A program made the translations under genes and the position numbers. This document shows, one piece after another, positions 32,775 through 41,760 of a stretch of 64,000 bases of DNA. Within the stretch, counting starts at the first letter, position 1. Every line of letters begins with the position of its first letter. The notes under the pieces were generated by a model. That model had not been told where the DNA came from. It saw only the letters and a program-made list of their open reading frames with translations, and searched no databases. The DNA is from Ruminococcaceae bacterium D5 (GTDB taxonomy: Bacteria; Bacillota; Clostridia; Oscillospirales; Ruminococcaceae): NCBI GenBank assembly GCA_900113995.1, contig FORK01000001.1, positions 1 to 64,000 on the forward strand. Direction: 5' to 3'.

Positions 32775-34478
32775 ATGAAGCCATGTCGATTTCGTCCGTT
32801 TCCGGCTTTGATGGTACTGGCGTTTATCCTGACGGGCTGCGCCGCTGCCTCTCAGCAGGAACCGTCGGCAGACGGCCCCCTCGACCCCAAAAATCCGGTG
32901 ACCATCAGCATCTGGAACTACTATAATGGGGCCCAGCTTTCCTTCTTGAACGATCTGGTCAAGAAATTCAACGAGACGGACGGCAAGGTACAGGGAATTT
33001 TTGTGGAGAGCTTCAGTCAAGGCTCGGTCAACGATCTCGAAAGCAATGTACTGGCCGCCGCGCAGGGCAAGGTCGGTGCGGGAAAAATTCCGAATATTTT
33101 TGCCGCTTATGCCGATACCGCTTATGCGGTTGACCGTCTGGGCCTGGCGGCTGACCTGAGCGGGTACCTCAACGAGGAGGAACGTGCCGCCTTTGTAGAC
33201 AGCTACATCAACGAGGGACGTTTTTCAGAGGAAGGCGGCATTAAAATTTTCCCAGTTGCCAAATCCACTGAAATTTTTATGCTGAATAAAACCGACTGGG
33301 ACCTCTTTTCGTCAGCCACCGGCGCCAGCCGCGAGGATCTTGCGACGATGGAGGGGCTGGTAAGGGTGGCGGAGGCATATTATAAGTGGACCGACGGTCT
33401 CACTCCCGCCCCAAACGACGGCCGCGCCTTTTTCGGACGCGACGCGATGGCAAACTATTTCCTGATCGGCGCAATGCCGCTGGGCTGTGAAATTTTTACC
33501 GTCCGCGACGGGCGCCTTGACCTCAATTTTGACCATGATGTGCTGCGCACTCTCTGGGGCTCCTACTACGTCCCTTATATCAAGGGCTATTTCGCCTCAT
33601 CGGGACGCTTTCGCAGCGACGACATCAAGACCGGCAACATTATTGCGCTGGCAGGCTCCTCATCCGGCGCAACCTTCTTCCCGAATAAGGTTTCCGGTAT
33701 TTTTGTCATTCTCAACACCGGGGAGCTTCCGGATTCTCCGGAGCAGCCATGTCTCAGCAAGCCGGAAATCTATCTTCGGGACCTCGATCCGGCATCTGCG
33801 CCCTCGAACCGCAGCGCCGATCTTCTGCTCGAACGCGCTCCCATCGAGGTAGTCCGGTCATTCGGTATCTCGACCGACGCCAAGTGGAGGCCGCTCTTTC
33901 TCTTCGGGGAGGAGGGGGCCGGGGATTCCTATATGCCGCTCTTCCAACCGCTTCAGGCCGCCTTTGCCTCCCGTTCGCCGGGCGATCCTTCCGGCTATGG
34001 CCACTGGGCTTTGTTTCCGCCCCGCTTCAGGGAGATGAGCGGGGCGCCCTCATCTATTCCGTTCCGCTGATGCTTGAGGACGGCACCATCTGCGGCGTGG
34101 TGGGGGTCAGTCTCCTTGAGGATTATCTGAAGGGAATGCTCCCTTCCGCAGAGCTGTATTCCAACAACCAGGGGGCCTATCTTCTTGCCACAAAGGAGAA
34201 GGAAGGCCTCGGTTTTCTCCCCGCTGTCATCGACGGCGCGGTGCTTCTTCAGGACGGGAAACCCGCCAAAGTGCAGCTTCATCCGTTATGCCCATGAGCG
34301 CGGCATGAAAATCATCGCCGAAGGGCTGGAGAGCGCCTCCGAGGTGGACTGCGTGCTCCGCCTGGGCGTCGATCTTTTGCAGGGGTATTATCTGGCGCGC
34401 CCCGCCGCCGTCCCCTCCCGCATCAACCAACCGGCTCTCGACCTGATCCGGGAATTCCGTCACAGCGGCGTCCGGTAG
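32775..34478 (+). pseudogene. Broken solute-binding / Cache / EAL-domain gene
   Basis: The 5' part is a lipoprotein extracellular solute-binding protein (signal peptide ending LTGC, then VTISIWNYYNGAQLSFLNDLV) of about 300 residues, up to FFPNKV near 33690. The reading then changes to sequence resembling a Cache sensor, with a frameshift near 34030 (MPLFQPLQAAF, then YSVPLMLEDGTICGVVGVSL). From about 34280 a third frame gives the C-terminal end of an EAL phosphodiesterase domain (GMKIIAEGLE; LLQGYYLARP). Deletions and frameshifts have collapsed a large membrane c-di-GMP signalling gene; the 434-codon ORF alone is not a normal solute-binding protein. Start set by AAGGA upstream. Confidence 0.72.
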
Positions 34479-34492
34479 CCTTCCGGACGCGA

Positions 34493-34537
34493 AGCTGCCC
34501 GGGCCTTTCCTTTTGGAAAGGCCCGGGCAGCTTTTTA
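34493..34537. terminator. Very strong bidirectional terminator
   Basis: Perfect arms of about 17-18 bp around a TTTT loop, followed by T5 on the plus strand and read equally from the minus side. It separates the broken EAL gene from the convergent GH13 gene. Confidence 0.88.
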
Positions 34538-34544
34538 ATACGCG

Positions 34545-36449
34545 TCAGCTTAAAACCGCACCGGCGGAATAACGAAGAATCAGTCCCTCACCGGCGGGCA
34601 AGGCGCCAAGCCCGCCCGGCCCGTAGAGAACCTGAGCCAACGCAGGGTTCCATCCGGGCGGAAGCCGGAGCGGACGCGGGGCATCTCCCCGGTTAACCGC
34701 CACAAAAAGGGAGCAGAGCGGACCGGGCCGCACAAAGGAGCATATCTCCCGGCTGATCTCGACCAGCGAGCAATCGGCCCCGGCGAGCAGCTCCCGATGC
34801 TCCCGGCGCAGCGAACCCAGCATCCGGAACCATTCCAGAAGGCCCGCGTCCTCCCGCCCCCACGGGTAACAGCCCCGATTGAACGGATCGCGGTATCCGG
34901 TCATCCCCGCCTCGTCGCCATAGTAAAGGCACGGGGTCCCGGGCAGAAAATACTGTAGCAGCGAGGCGAGCCGCAGCAGGCGCGCCCCCCGCTCGTAGTC
35001 CTGCGGAGCAAGGACGCCGTGGGCCGACTGCCACTCACGCGAGGAGCCTGCGTCCGGCTCCCCGGCCAGAGCGGTAATGGCCCGCGGAATATCATGGGTG
35101 GAAAGGGAATTCATCAGGGCGCACCGCACCGGCGCAGGATAGTTTTCCTGCTGGGTCAGAAGCGTCTCATAGAGGCTGTAGGAATCCCCCGAGCGGATAA
35201 ACGCAAGGATGGCGTTGGTCAGCGGGTAGTTCATGACGCTTGAAAGCTGCTCCCCGAGCAGATAGCGGCGCCGAACCCCGTAGCTGACCTTGTTGGAGGC
35301 GTCCTCCCAGACCTCGCCGATCACCGGGGCATCCGGGTCGCAGCGGCGGACGGTGCGGCAGATCGCGTCGAGCGCCTCGTCGGGCAGCTCGTCGGCAACG
35401 TCGAGCCGCCAGCCCGACACCCCCGCATCCATCCAGTGCCTGATAACCCCGTCGGCCCCGGTGAGGAACCGCAGATAATCCGGGTTCTTTTCATCGACCT
35501 CCGGCAGCGTCTCAAACCCCCACCAGCTTTGGTAGCGGTCCGGGTAATGCTCAAAGCGGTACCAGCTCCGGTACGGGCTTTCGGGATCGCGGAACGCCCC
35601 CGATGCCTCGCCGTAGCGGCCCTCGCGGTTAAAATAGACACTGTCCGAGCCGGTGTGGGAAAACACCCCGTCAAGGATCACTGAAATCCCACATGCCTTT
35701 GCCTCGGCGCAGAGACGGCGCAGATCCTGCTCGCTGCCAAGCAGCGGATCGATCTTCCGGTAATCGGCGGTGTTGTAGCGGTGGTTCGAATGGGCCTCAA
35801 AAATGGGATTGAGATAGAGGGCGGTCACCCCCAGCGACTCAAGGTAGGGCAGTTTTTGCCGGATCCCCTCAAGGTCGCCGCCGAAGTAATCGCCGCAGCG
35901 CACCTTTCCGTCGGAATCCGGCCGCCACCGCGGCTCTCCGCCCCAATCGGCGCGCAGCTCCCGATCCTGCGGGACATCCCGCTTCGGCTGTCCGCTTGCA
36001 AAGAAACGATCGGGAAATATCTGGTATATAAGTCCTCCCGCAAGGGCTGCGGGCGGTTTCATTTCCGGGTCGCAGACGGTGAGCTGCCAGTGTTCTGAAA
36101 ATCCATCGCCCATCCCTCCTTCAAAGAGGTTTTTGCCGCGGAGCACCGATGCCCGCCGGTCGCCCAGATCGACATCAAAGCGGTAAAAGAGCAGTGCCGG
36201 CGCCGGCGGCGTAAAGCGCACGGTGTACCACACCTGCGCGGGCTCGTCGCGCAGCAGGGTCATCGGCGAAATCAAAAGGGGGGATTCCCACCGGTCGGCC
36301 GCGTAGACAAGCAGGCGCGGGGAACGGGCGCCGCTTCGCTTCGGCAGCCGCAGCGAGAGGCGCAGCTCCTCCCCCGCCCGCACCGCGCCGAGCGGCGACT
36401 TGAATTCCTCCGACAGGCTGTCGAAACAGATAAAATCAGGTCGGTTCAA
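34545..36449 (-). CDS. GH13 alpha-glucan hydrolase (neopullulanase/cyclomaltodextrinase-like)
   Basis: A 634-residue family 13 glycosidase. An N-terminal beta-sandwich (about 1-125) precedes the TIM barrel. Conserved regions are DGVFSHTG (I), GWRLDVADEL with the nucleophile Asp (II), EVWEDAS with the acid Glu (III) and SLSTHDIPR (IV). A C-terminal beta domain follows. With no signal peptide it acts on cytoplasmic maltodextrin or glycogen-derived branches. The start is a TTG at 36449 with AAGGAG 6 bases upstream; an ATG at 36509 would overlap glgP. It lies 28 bases after glgP, so they form an operon: phosphorylase shortens chains and this enzyme handles limit dextrins (inference). Confidence 0.87.
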   Translation of the reverse strand: MNRPDFICFDSLSEEFKSPLGAVRAGEELRLSLRLPKRSGARSPRLLVYAADRWESPLLISPMTLLRDEPAQVWYTVRFTPPAPALLFYRFDVDLGDRRASVLRGKNLFEGGMGDGFSEHWQLTVCDPEMKPPAALAGGLIYQIFPDRFFASGQPKRDVPQDRELRADWGGEPRWRPDSDGKVRCGDYFGGDLEGIRQKLPYLESLGVTALYLNPIFEAHSNHRYNTADYRKIDPLLGSEQDLRRLCAEAKACGISVILDGVFSHTGSDSVYFNREGRYGEASGAFRDPESPYRSWYRFEHYPDRYQSWWGFETLPEVDEKNPDYLRFLTGADGVIRHWMDAGVSGWRLDVADELPDEALDAICRTVRRCDPDAPVIGEVWEDASNKVSYGVRRRYLLGEQLSSVMNYPLTNAILAFIRSGDSYSLYETLLTQQENYPAPVRCALMNSLSTHDIPRAITALAGEPDAGSSREWQSAHGVLAPQDYERGARLLRLASLLQYFLPGTPCLYYGDEAGMTGYRDPFNRGCYPWGREDAGLLEWFRMLGSLRREHRELLAGADCSLVEISREICSFVRPGPLCSLFVAVNRGDAPRPLRLPPGWNPALAQVLYGPGGLGALPAGEGLILRYSAGAVLS

Positions 36450-36477
36450 ATTGTTCTCCTTTGGTCGGCGGCCCGGC

Positions 36478-38886
36478 TCAGTCGGCAAGGCCCCAGATAT
36501 CCCGGGCATAGTCCATGACCGCGCGGTCGGCGCAGAAGACCCCCGAGGCGGCGGTGTTGAGCAGGCTCTTTTCGGCGAATCCCCTGCGGTCGAGCCAGAT
36601 GCCGTCCGATTGCTTCATCGCCTCGCGGTAGGCCGCAAAATCGGCCAGCGCCATATAGCGGTCAGTGTAGCGCAGCGCATCATACAGCTCCCGGAAGCGG
36701 TCGCCCAGCTCGCCCGAAATAAGGGCGTCGAGCGCCGCCTTCAGGACCGGGTCCTGCGCGTAGACCGCGCCGGGGTCATAGCCCGCAGCGCGCAGCTCCT
36801 CCACCTCATGGGCGCGCATCCCAAAGATCAGCTCGTTTTCCATTCCGGCCGCATCACAGATCTCGACGTTTGCTCCGTCGAGGGTGCCGACGGTGATTGC
36901 GCCGCCGAGCATCAGCTTCATGTTGCCGGTGCCGGAGGCCTCGGTTCCGGCCAGCGAAATCTGCTGGGAAAAATCGGCCGACGGCATCAGAAGCTCCGAA
37001 AGGGTGACACTGTAGTTTTCCAGAAACACGACCTTGAGCCGCCCGGCGACGTCCCTGTCCCCTTCGAACTGCTGGCCGAGGGTGCAGAGCAGCTTGATGA
37101 TCTGCTTCGCCAGGAAATAACCGGGCGCCGCCTTCGCCCCAAAAATGTGGACGCGCGGAGTAACCTCGCGGCTGGGATCGGCTTTTATGGCCTGATAATC
37201 CGCGATGATGCTCAGAGCGTTGAGCTGCTGGCGCTTGTATTCGTGCAGCCGCTTCACCTGCACATCGAAGACCGCGTCGGGAGAAATCACCGCGCCGGTC
37301 TTTTCCCGGAGATAGCCGGCAAAGCGGACCTTGTTTTCCCGCTTGACCGCAAGGACCCGCTCGAGCACCGCCGGATCTGACCGGTATTTGGCAAAGCGGG
37401 AGAGCTGGGAGAAATCATGCAGGAATCCCTCTCCAATCGTCTCGCGCAGAAGCGCGGTCAGGCCGGGATTGGCCTGACAGAGCCAGCGCCGCGAAGCGAT
37501 GCCGTTGGTGACGTTCTTGAACTTGTAGGGGGCCACCTTGTAATAGTCCGGAAAAACGTCGGTGGTGATGATCTTCGAATGCAGGGTCGAGACGCCGTTG
37601 ACCGAGTGGCAGACCGCGACGGCGAGGTTTGCCATCCGCACCATGCCGTAGGCGACGGGCGCCATGCGGGCGATGGCCGCGTCGGAGCAGCCGTGCTTCT
37701 CCTTGAGTGCCCGGCAGAACCGCTCGTTGATCTCGCGGATAATCTGGATGATGCGGGGCAGCAGCTCCGCCATCAGGTTTTCATCCCACTGTTCAAGCGC
37801 CTCCGCCATGACGGTGTGATTGGTGTAGGCGAACACCCGGGTGACGACATCGTAGGCCCGCTCCCAGCTGTAGCCGCAGTCGTCAAGCAGCACCCGCATC
37901 ATTTCGGGAATGGCGAGAACCGGGTGGGTGTCGTTGATCTGGATGGCATTGAGCTCCGCGAAGCGGTCGAGGGACCCGTAGGTCGAGAGATGACGGTGGA
38001 TGATATCCCCGACCGAGGCCGCCGAGAGGAAGTACTGCTGGCGCAGCCGCAGCTTCTTGCCCTCCAAATGGCTGTCGTTGGGGTAAAGGACGTTGGAGAT
38101 CGTCTCGGCCACGCTGGTCGCGCCGAAGGCGCCGAGATAATCGCCGCGGTTGAATTTCTCCATATCGACCCCGGGACTTTTGGCCTGATAGAGCCGCAGC
38201 ACGCTGACCGCCTCCGAATCATAGCCCGAAACATAGAGGTCGTGGGGGACGGCGGTGACTGTCTCGTAGCCGGTGTGCTCGATACGGTGGATTCCTGACT
38301 CCCACCAGTCGTTGACCACCCCGCCGAAGCGCACCTCGGTGGCCTGATCAGAGCGCGGGGCAAGCCACACATCGCCGCCCGGAATCCAGTAGTCGGGCTG
38401 TTCGGTCTGCCAGCCGTCGATAATCTTCTGCTTAAAGATACCGTATTTGTAAAGGATCGAATAACCGGTGGCGGAAAATCCGTCGGTGGCCAGCCCGTCG
38501 AGGTAGCAGGCCGCCAGCCGGCCAAGCCCGCCGTTGCCGAGTCCCGCATCCGGTTCACATTCATAGAGCTGCTCCAGCCTGACCTCCCATTCGGAAAGGA
38601 CCTCCGCCGCCACGCCGTCAAGGCAGAGGTTGTAGAGGGAATTCTTCATCGAGCGCCCGGGGAGGAACTCCATGCTCAGATAATGGACCTGTTTTTGCGC
38701 GTGGAAAGCGGTCCGGGCCGAAAAATGGCGGCGCTTTTCCCCCATCAGATCGCGCAGGGTGGAGGCCAGCGCACGGTAGAACTGCTCGATCGTCGCGTCC
38801 TTCGGTTCGACCAGCATATCCTCGCGCAGCGCCGCGACAAGCCGCCGGCGCAGTTCGGCCTTTTCCACAAATGATTTGATCTTCAT
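36478..38886 (-). CDS. glgP: Glycogen/starch phosphorylase
   Basis: An 802-residue GT35 phosphorylase releasing glucose-1-phosphate from alpha-1,4-glucan. Family blocks are VHYLSMEFLPGRSMKNSLYN near the N-terminus, EPDAGLGNGGLGRLAACYLD, and the PLP-lysine motif EASGTGNMKLMLGGA. It is the short bacterial type without the N-terminal regulatory extension of animal enzymes. The ATG at 38886 has AAGGAGAAAGGA upstream. First gene of the glgP-GH13 operon, driven by the promoter at 38948-38976. Confidence 0.93.
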   Translation of the reverse strand: MKIKSFVEKAELRRRLVAALREDMLVEPKDATIEQFYRALASTLRDLMGEKRRHFSARTAFHAQKQVHYLSMEFLPGRSMKNSLYNLCLDGVAAEVLSEWEVRLEQLYECEPDAGLGNGGLGRLAACYLDGLATDGFSATGYSILYKYGIFKQKIIDGWQTEQPDYWIPGGDVWLAPRSDQATEVRFGGVVNDWWESGIHRIEHTGYETVTAVPHDLYVSGYDSEAVSVLRLYQAKSPGVDMEKFNRGDYLGAFGATSVAETISNVLYPNDSHLEGKKLRLRQQYFLSAASVGDIIHRHLSTYGSLDRFAELNAIQINDTHPVLAIPEMMRVLLDDCGYSWERAYDVVTRVFAYTNHTVMAEALEQWDENLMAELLPRIIQIIREINERFCRALKEKHGCSDAAIARMAPVAYGMVRMANLAVAVCHSVNGVSTLHSKIITTDVFPDYYKVAPYKFKNVTNGIASRRWLCQANPGLTALLRETIGEGFLHDFSQLSRFAKYRSDPAVLERVLAVKRENKVRFAGYLREKTGAVISPDAVFDVQVKRLHEYKRQQLNALSIIADYQAIKADPSREVTPRVHIFGAKAAPGYFLAKQIIKLLCTLGQQFEGDRDVAGRLKVVFLENYSVTLSELLMPSADFSQQISLAGTEASGTGNMKLMLGGAITVGTLDGANVEICDAAGMENELIFGMRAHEVEELRAAGYDPGAVYAQDPVLKAALDALISGELGDRFRELYDALRYTDRYMALADFAAYREAMKQSDGIWLDRRGFAEKSLLNTAASGVFCADRAVMDYARDIWGLAD

Positions 38887-38947
38887 AAAAGGATTCCTTT
38901 CTCCTTGGATTACAGATATCGTCACAGAAAAATTCTCATGTTATTCT

Positions 38948-38976
38948 ATTATATACATATTTTTCCGCGGAATCAA
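38948..38976 (-). promoter_or_regulatory. Promoter of glgP
   Basis: On the minus strand: TTGATT, a 17-bp spacer, TATAAT, about 60 bases upstream of the glgP start. Confidence 0.65.
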
Positions 38977-39365
38977 TGAACGGTCTGAAAAAAAGAATGG
39001 TTTGCAGTGCGAAAAGATCGTAAATTTTGTGGAAAACAATGCCACCGGCGGACCTGGCGCCATCCGGGAAGCACATCATCAAGGAGCCAAAAGCGTCCTC
39101 GAATCGAGGACACTTTCTGCGCCAAACACGTGCTTTGCAGAGTCTTCCGAACTTTTCTCCTGATTTTTACCTGTTCCTGATGGAACCGCTTCCGGCGATC
39201 GGCTATCATAACGACAGAAGCCCGACGTCCTCCCGCCGGAGGTGGACGGTTTCCGGCATGGCGCCGCAGCGTTTTCCTTTCCCCTCTCTCCTTTGCTCTG
39301 CCGCATGGCGCGGCTTTTCTCTGCTTCTTTTCCTCTTTTTCATATCTTCCTCTTCTTCTGTTCCC

Positions 39366-39395
39366 GAGCGGGCTCCGTTTTTTCGGAGCCCGCTC
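39366..39395. terminator. Terminator-like hairpin
   Basis: Perfect 12-bp arms GAGCGGGCTCCG/CGGAGCCCGCTC around T6. No gene ends nearby, so it may end an unannotated transcript. Confidence 0.5.
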
Positions 39396-39518
39396 CTTCG
39401 TTGCAGCGTTGCTGCGGGGAACCCCCCATAAAATAATGCGAAAGTGATTGTCTACGGAAATCCGGGGAAATGGGCTGCTTTCATAGCGGCAGGACGGCTC
39501 ATGCAAGAGAGTTATAGC

Positions 39519-39740
39519 CACTGACCAAGCCGGCAGCAGGCCCTATAGGGACTGCTGCCGGCAAGCGTCTCAAGACGCACCGAAATTTGCATCATTGGTC
39601 CCGCATCCTGTAAACGGGCGATTGCCGTTCTGTCAGAGATTTTCTCTGCTGATAGCCTTTCGGCATCAGCCCGTTTTGCTCGAGACTTCAAGCGAAAGTT
39701 TTGACAGGATGCTTCCACCGGAAAATCCGGTGATTTCCCC
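39519..39740 (+). ncRNA. Structured intergenic element B (relative of element A)
   Basis: About 222 nt. In order: an 11-bp hairpin GCCGGCAGCAG/CTGCTGCCGGC; GCGTCT/AGACGC; a 9-bp long-range stem GCATCCTGT (39603-39611) with ACAGGATGC (39704-39712), continued directly inside by AAACGGGC (39612-39619) with GCCCGTTT (39669-39676). Internal hairpins CAGAGA/TCTCTG and CTGAT...ATCAG, an ACTT...AAGT hairpin, and a terminal CACCGG/CCGGTG hairpin complete it. The same order occurs in element A with different bases in the arms, which indicates conservation of structure. It points towards zapA but ends about 230 bases before it. Confidence 0.45.
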
Positions 39741-39969
39741 AGCCAATGAAATTCACCGGGCCTATAGGCCCGGCCGGTAACGGGCACCGAAGGGCCTGCG
39801 CAAACCGCCGCTGCGGCCGATGGCCATGATTTTCCCCGCAAATGCCGCGGCAGAGCGGAAACGGGAAAAAAAATCCGGGAAAGGCTTTTCGGAAAGGGAA
39901 AAATGTACTATAATAGGTTATGATCAGCCGCGTCGCGTGCGCGGCAGCCAAGAAGGGGGAACTTCCAAC

Positions 39970-40332
39970 ATGACCAATCGTGTCAAGATTGAAATTCTGG
40001 GCGCGGAGTACACAATCGCGACTCCTGAGGAAGAAGAGTATGTCCGCCGTCTGGCCCGGGAGATCGACGCGCAGGTTTCCCAGCTGCTTGACAGCGACTC
40101 CAAGCTCTCTCCCAACGCCGCCCTGATTCTGACCGCGCTGAGCTACGCCGATTCGTTCTATAAGAGCGAGCAGTCGGCAGACCATATGCGTTCCCAGCTC
40201 TCCGACTATCTGGAGGACGCCGCCCGTGCCCGCATCGAACTTGATGACGCCAAGCGGGAGATGGAAAAAATGCGCCGCCAGCTCGAGCTGTTGACCAAGG
40301 TATCCCAAAGCCCCGAACGCCGGAACTCCTGA
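39970..40332 (+). CDS. zapA: Cell division protein ZapA
   Basis: A 120-residue ZapA: an N-terminal globular head (NRVKIEILGAEYTIATPEEE; YVRRLAREID) and a C-terminal coiled coil (about residues 65-115). ZapA bundles FtsZ filaments at the division ring. The ATG at 39970 has AAGGGGGAAC upstream. It begins a plus-strand run of genes extending to mgsA that mixes division, shape and housekeeping functions. Confidence 0.88.
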   Translation: MTNRVKIEILGAEYTIATPEEEEYVRRLAREIDAQVSQLLDSDSKLSPNAALILTALSYADSFYKSEQSADHMRSQLSDYLEDAARARIELDDAKREMEKMRRQLELLTKVSQSPERRNS

Positions 40333-40393
40333 GCGGAAGCGGCACCATCTCCCGCCGCTTTTTTGCGGCGGCCGGAACAAAAAGAGGCATTTT

Positions 40394-40831
40394 ATGACAC
40401 TGAAGATTCAGAGATTAACCCCCACTGCCGCCCTGCCGGAGCGGGCAACCGGCCAGAGCGCGGGTCTTGACCTGCGTGCCGATATCGGACAGGCCGTCAC
40501 CCTGCCGCCCGGCGGCGCATCGGTCTTTCCCACAGGACTGGCCATCGCACTGCCCGAAAGAACGGTCGGACTGATTTTCGGCCGCAGCGGCTTGGGAATC
40601 AAGCATGGCATTGCCCCTTCCAACGCGGTCGGGGTCATCGATGCCGACTACCGCGGCGAGATCAGGGTCGGGCTGACCAACCATTCGGACAAGCCCTATA
40701 CCATCGAGCCCGGAGAACGGATTGCCCAGCTCGTTGTGACGCCGGTGCTTCTGCCCGAAATTGCCGAGGTTGCCTCCCTTGATGAGACTGCCCGCGGCGC
40801 GGGCGGCTTCGGCTCGACCGGGAGGGGATAG
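40394..40831 (+). CDS. dut: Deoxyuridine 5'-triphosphate nucleotidohydrolase (dUTPase)
   Basis: A trimeric dUTPase of 145 residues with all five motifs: AGLDLRAD (1), GRSGLGIKHG (2), GVIDADYRGEI (3, catalytic Asp and uracil-specific Tyr), GERIAQLVV (4) and the C-terminal RGAGGFGSTG (5). It removes dUTP and supplies dUMP. It lies 60 bases after zapA and is followed at 3 bases by the DUF4321 gene. Confidence 0.95.
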   Translation: MTLKIQRLTPTAALPERATGQSAGLDLRADIGQAVTLPPGGASVFPTGLAIALPERTVGLIFGRSGLGIKHGIAPSNAVGVIDADYRGEIRVGLTNHSDKPYTIEPGERIAQLVVTPVLLPEIAEVASLDETARGAGGFGSTGRG

Positions 40832-40834
40832 GGC

Positions 40835-41104
40835 ATGAAGCTCAAGCGCAATCTCGCCTTTCTTTTCTTTCTGCTGGCCGGGGTCATCCTCGGGCTGCTC
40901 CTCGCATCCGCCGCGGAGGGAATCCCCTTTCTGAGCTGGCTCGCCTTTGGCCGTACGGTCGGCCTTTCCACTGCCAACCCGCTGGTCTTCGATTTTGCGA
41001 TTCTCAAGGTCGCCTTTGGTTTCGAGATCGGCTTTAATGTCGCCCAAATCATCACCGTCACCCTCGCGCTGCTCGTCTATAAGAGCGTCGCACAGAAGCT
41101 GTGA
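40835..41104 (+). CDS. DUF4321 small membrane protein
   Basis: An 89-residue protein with two transmembrane segments (about residues 8-28 and 62-84), matching DUF4321, a Clostridia-specific family commonly located next to maf and mreB. Function unknown. It starts 3 bases after dut and is translated from GGGAGGGGATAGGGC just upstream. Confidence 0.85.
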   Translation: MKLKRNLAFLFFLLAGVILGLLLASAAEGIPFLSWLAFGRTVGLSTANPLVFDFAILKVAFGFEIGFNVAQIITVTLALLVYKSVAQKL

Positions 41105-41137
41105 CCGGTTATTATCCCTGTGGAAACGAGGAATTCG

Positions 41138-41704
41138 ATGAGTTTGATCCTTGCCTCCGCCTCGCCGAGACGGCAGGAATTGCTCCGTTTGATTACGGAA
41201 GATTTTTTGGTACATAATTCCAATATTGACGAATCGCTTGTTCCGGGGCTCTCCCCCGCCAACGCGGTTTCGCTCCTTGCCCGCCGCAAGGCCCTTGCCG
41301 TCCGGCAGGAATGCCCGCGCGACGCAGTGATCGGCGCCGACACCGTTGTGGCAGTCGACGGCTTTATCCTCGGGAAGCCCCGGGACAACGCCGACGCCGC
41401 CCTGATGCTCCGGCAGCTCTCGGGCCGCACCCATGAGGTGTTTACCGGCGTCTGTCTCGCGCTTCCCGCTCCCGGCATGGAAAACGCCTTTGTCTCCCGC
41501 GCGCAGGTAACCTTCGCACCGCTCAGCGAAGATGAAATCCTTGCCTACGTCGCCAGCGGCGAGCCGGCCGATAAAGCCGGAGCCTATGGCATTCAGGGGC
41601 TGGGCGCGCGCTTTATCGAACGGATCAACGGAGATTATTACACCGTGATGGGGCTGCCGGTCTGCGGGCTCTATCACCTGATGCGGGAACAGGGGCTGCT
41701 GTAG
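41138..41704 (+). CDS. maf: Maf-family nucleoside triphosphate pyrophosphatase
   Basis: A 188-residue Maf protein with N-terminal signature LILASASPRRQELL, the GADTVV motif carrying the catalytic Asp, and DKAGAYGIQG. Maf proteins hydrolyse dTTP/UTP or modified nucleotides to the monophosphate and are tied to septation in Bacillus. The start is ATG 41138 with ACGAGG upstream; a GTG at 41120 is less likely. Confidence 0.92.
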   Translation: MSLILASASPRRQELLRLITEDFLVHNSNIDESLVPGLSPANAVSLLARRKALAVRQECPRDAVIGADTVVAVDGFILGKPRDNADAALMLRQLSGRTHEVFTGVCLALPAPGMENAFVSRAQVTFAPLSEDEILAYVASGEPADKAGAYGIQGLGARFIERINGDYYTVMGLPVCGLYHLMREQGLL

Positions 41705-41760
41705 CGTCCTGTTTCCGAAGCACCGGCGCAGCCGCAAAAAATTCTAGGAGGAACCGTATT

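Larger units (their letters stand above)
38977..39969. other. Long intergenic region containing element B
   Basis: Nearly 1 kb between the divergent glgP and zapA genes. It holds a GTCCTCG/CGAGGAC hairpin near 39100, a pyrimidine-rich tract (39280-39360), a terminator-like hairpin at 39366-39395, element B, and the zapA promoter area (a TATAAT at about 39911). Open frames here lack ribosome sites and recognisable products. Confidence 0.5.

Noticed and set aside
36400-37380. Plus-strand ORF of 326 codons opposite glgP
   Set aside because: Shadow of the glycogen phosphorylase gene, whose motifs are intact on the other strand.
39027-39436. Small ORFs in the glgP-zapA gap
   Set aside because: Pyrimidine-tract translations rich in Leu/Phe/Ser, with no ribosome site or homology.
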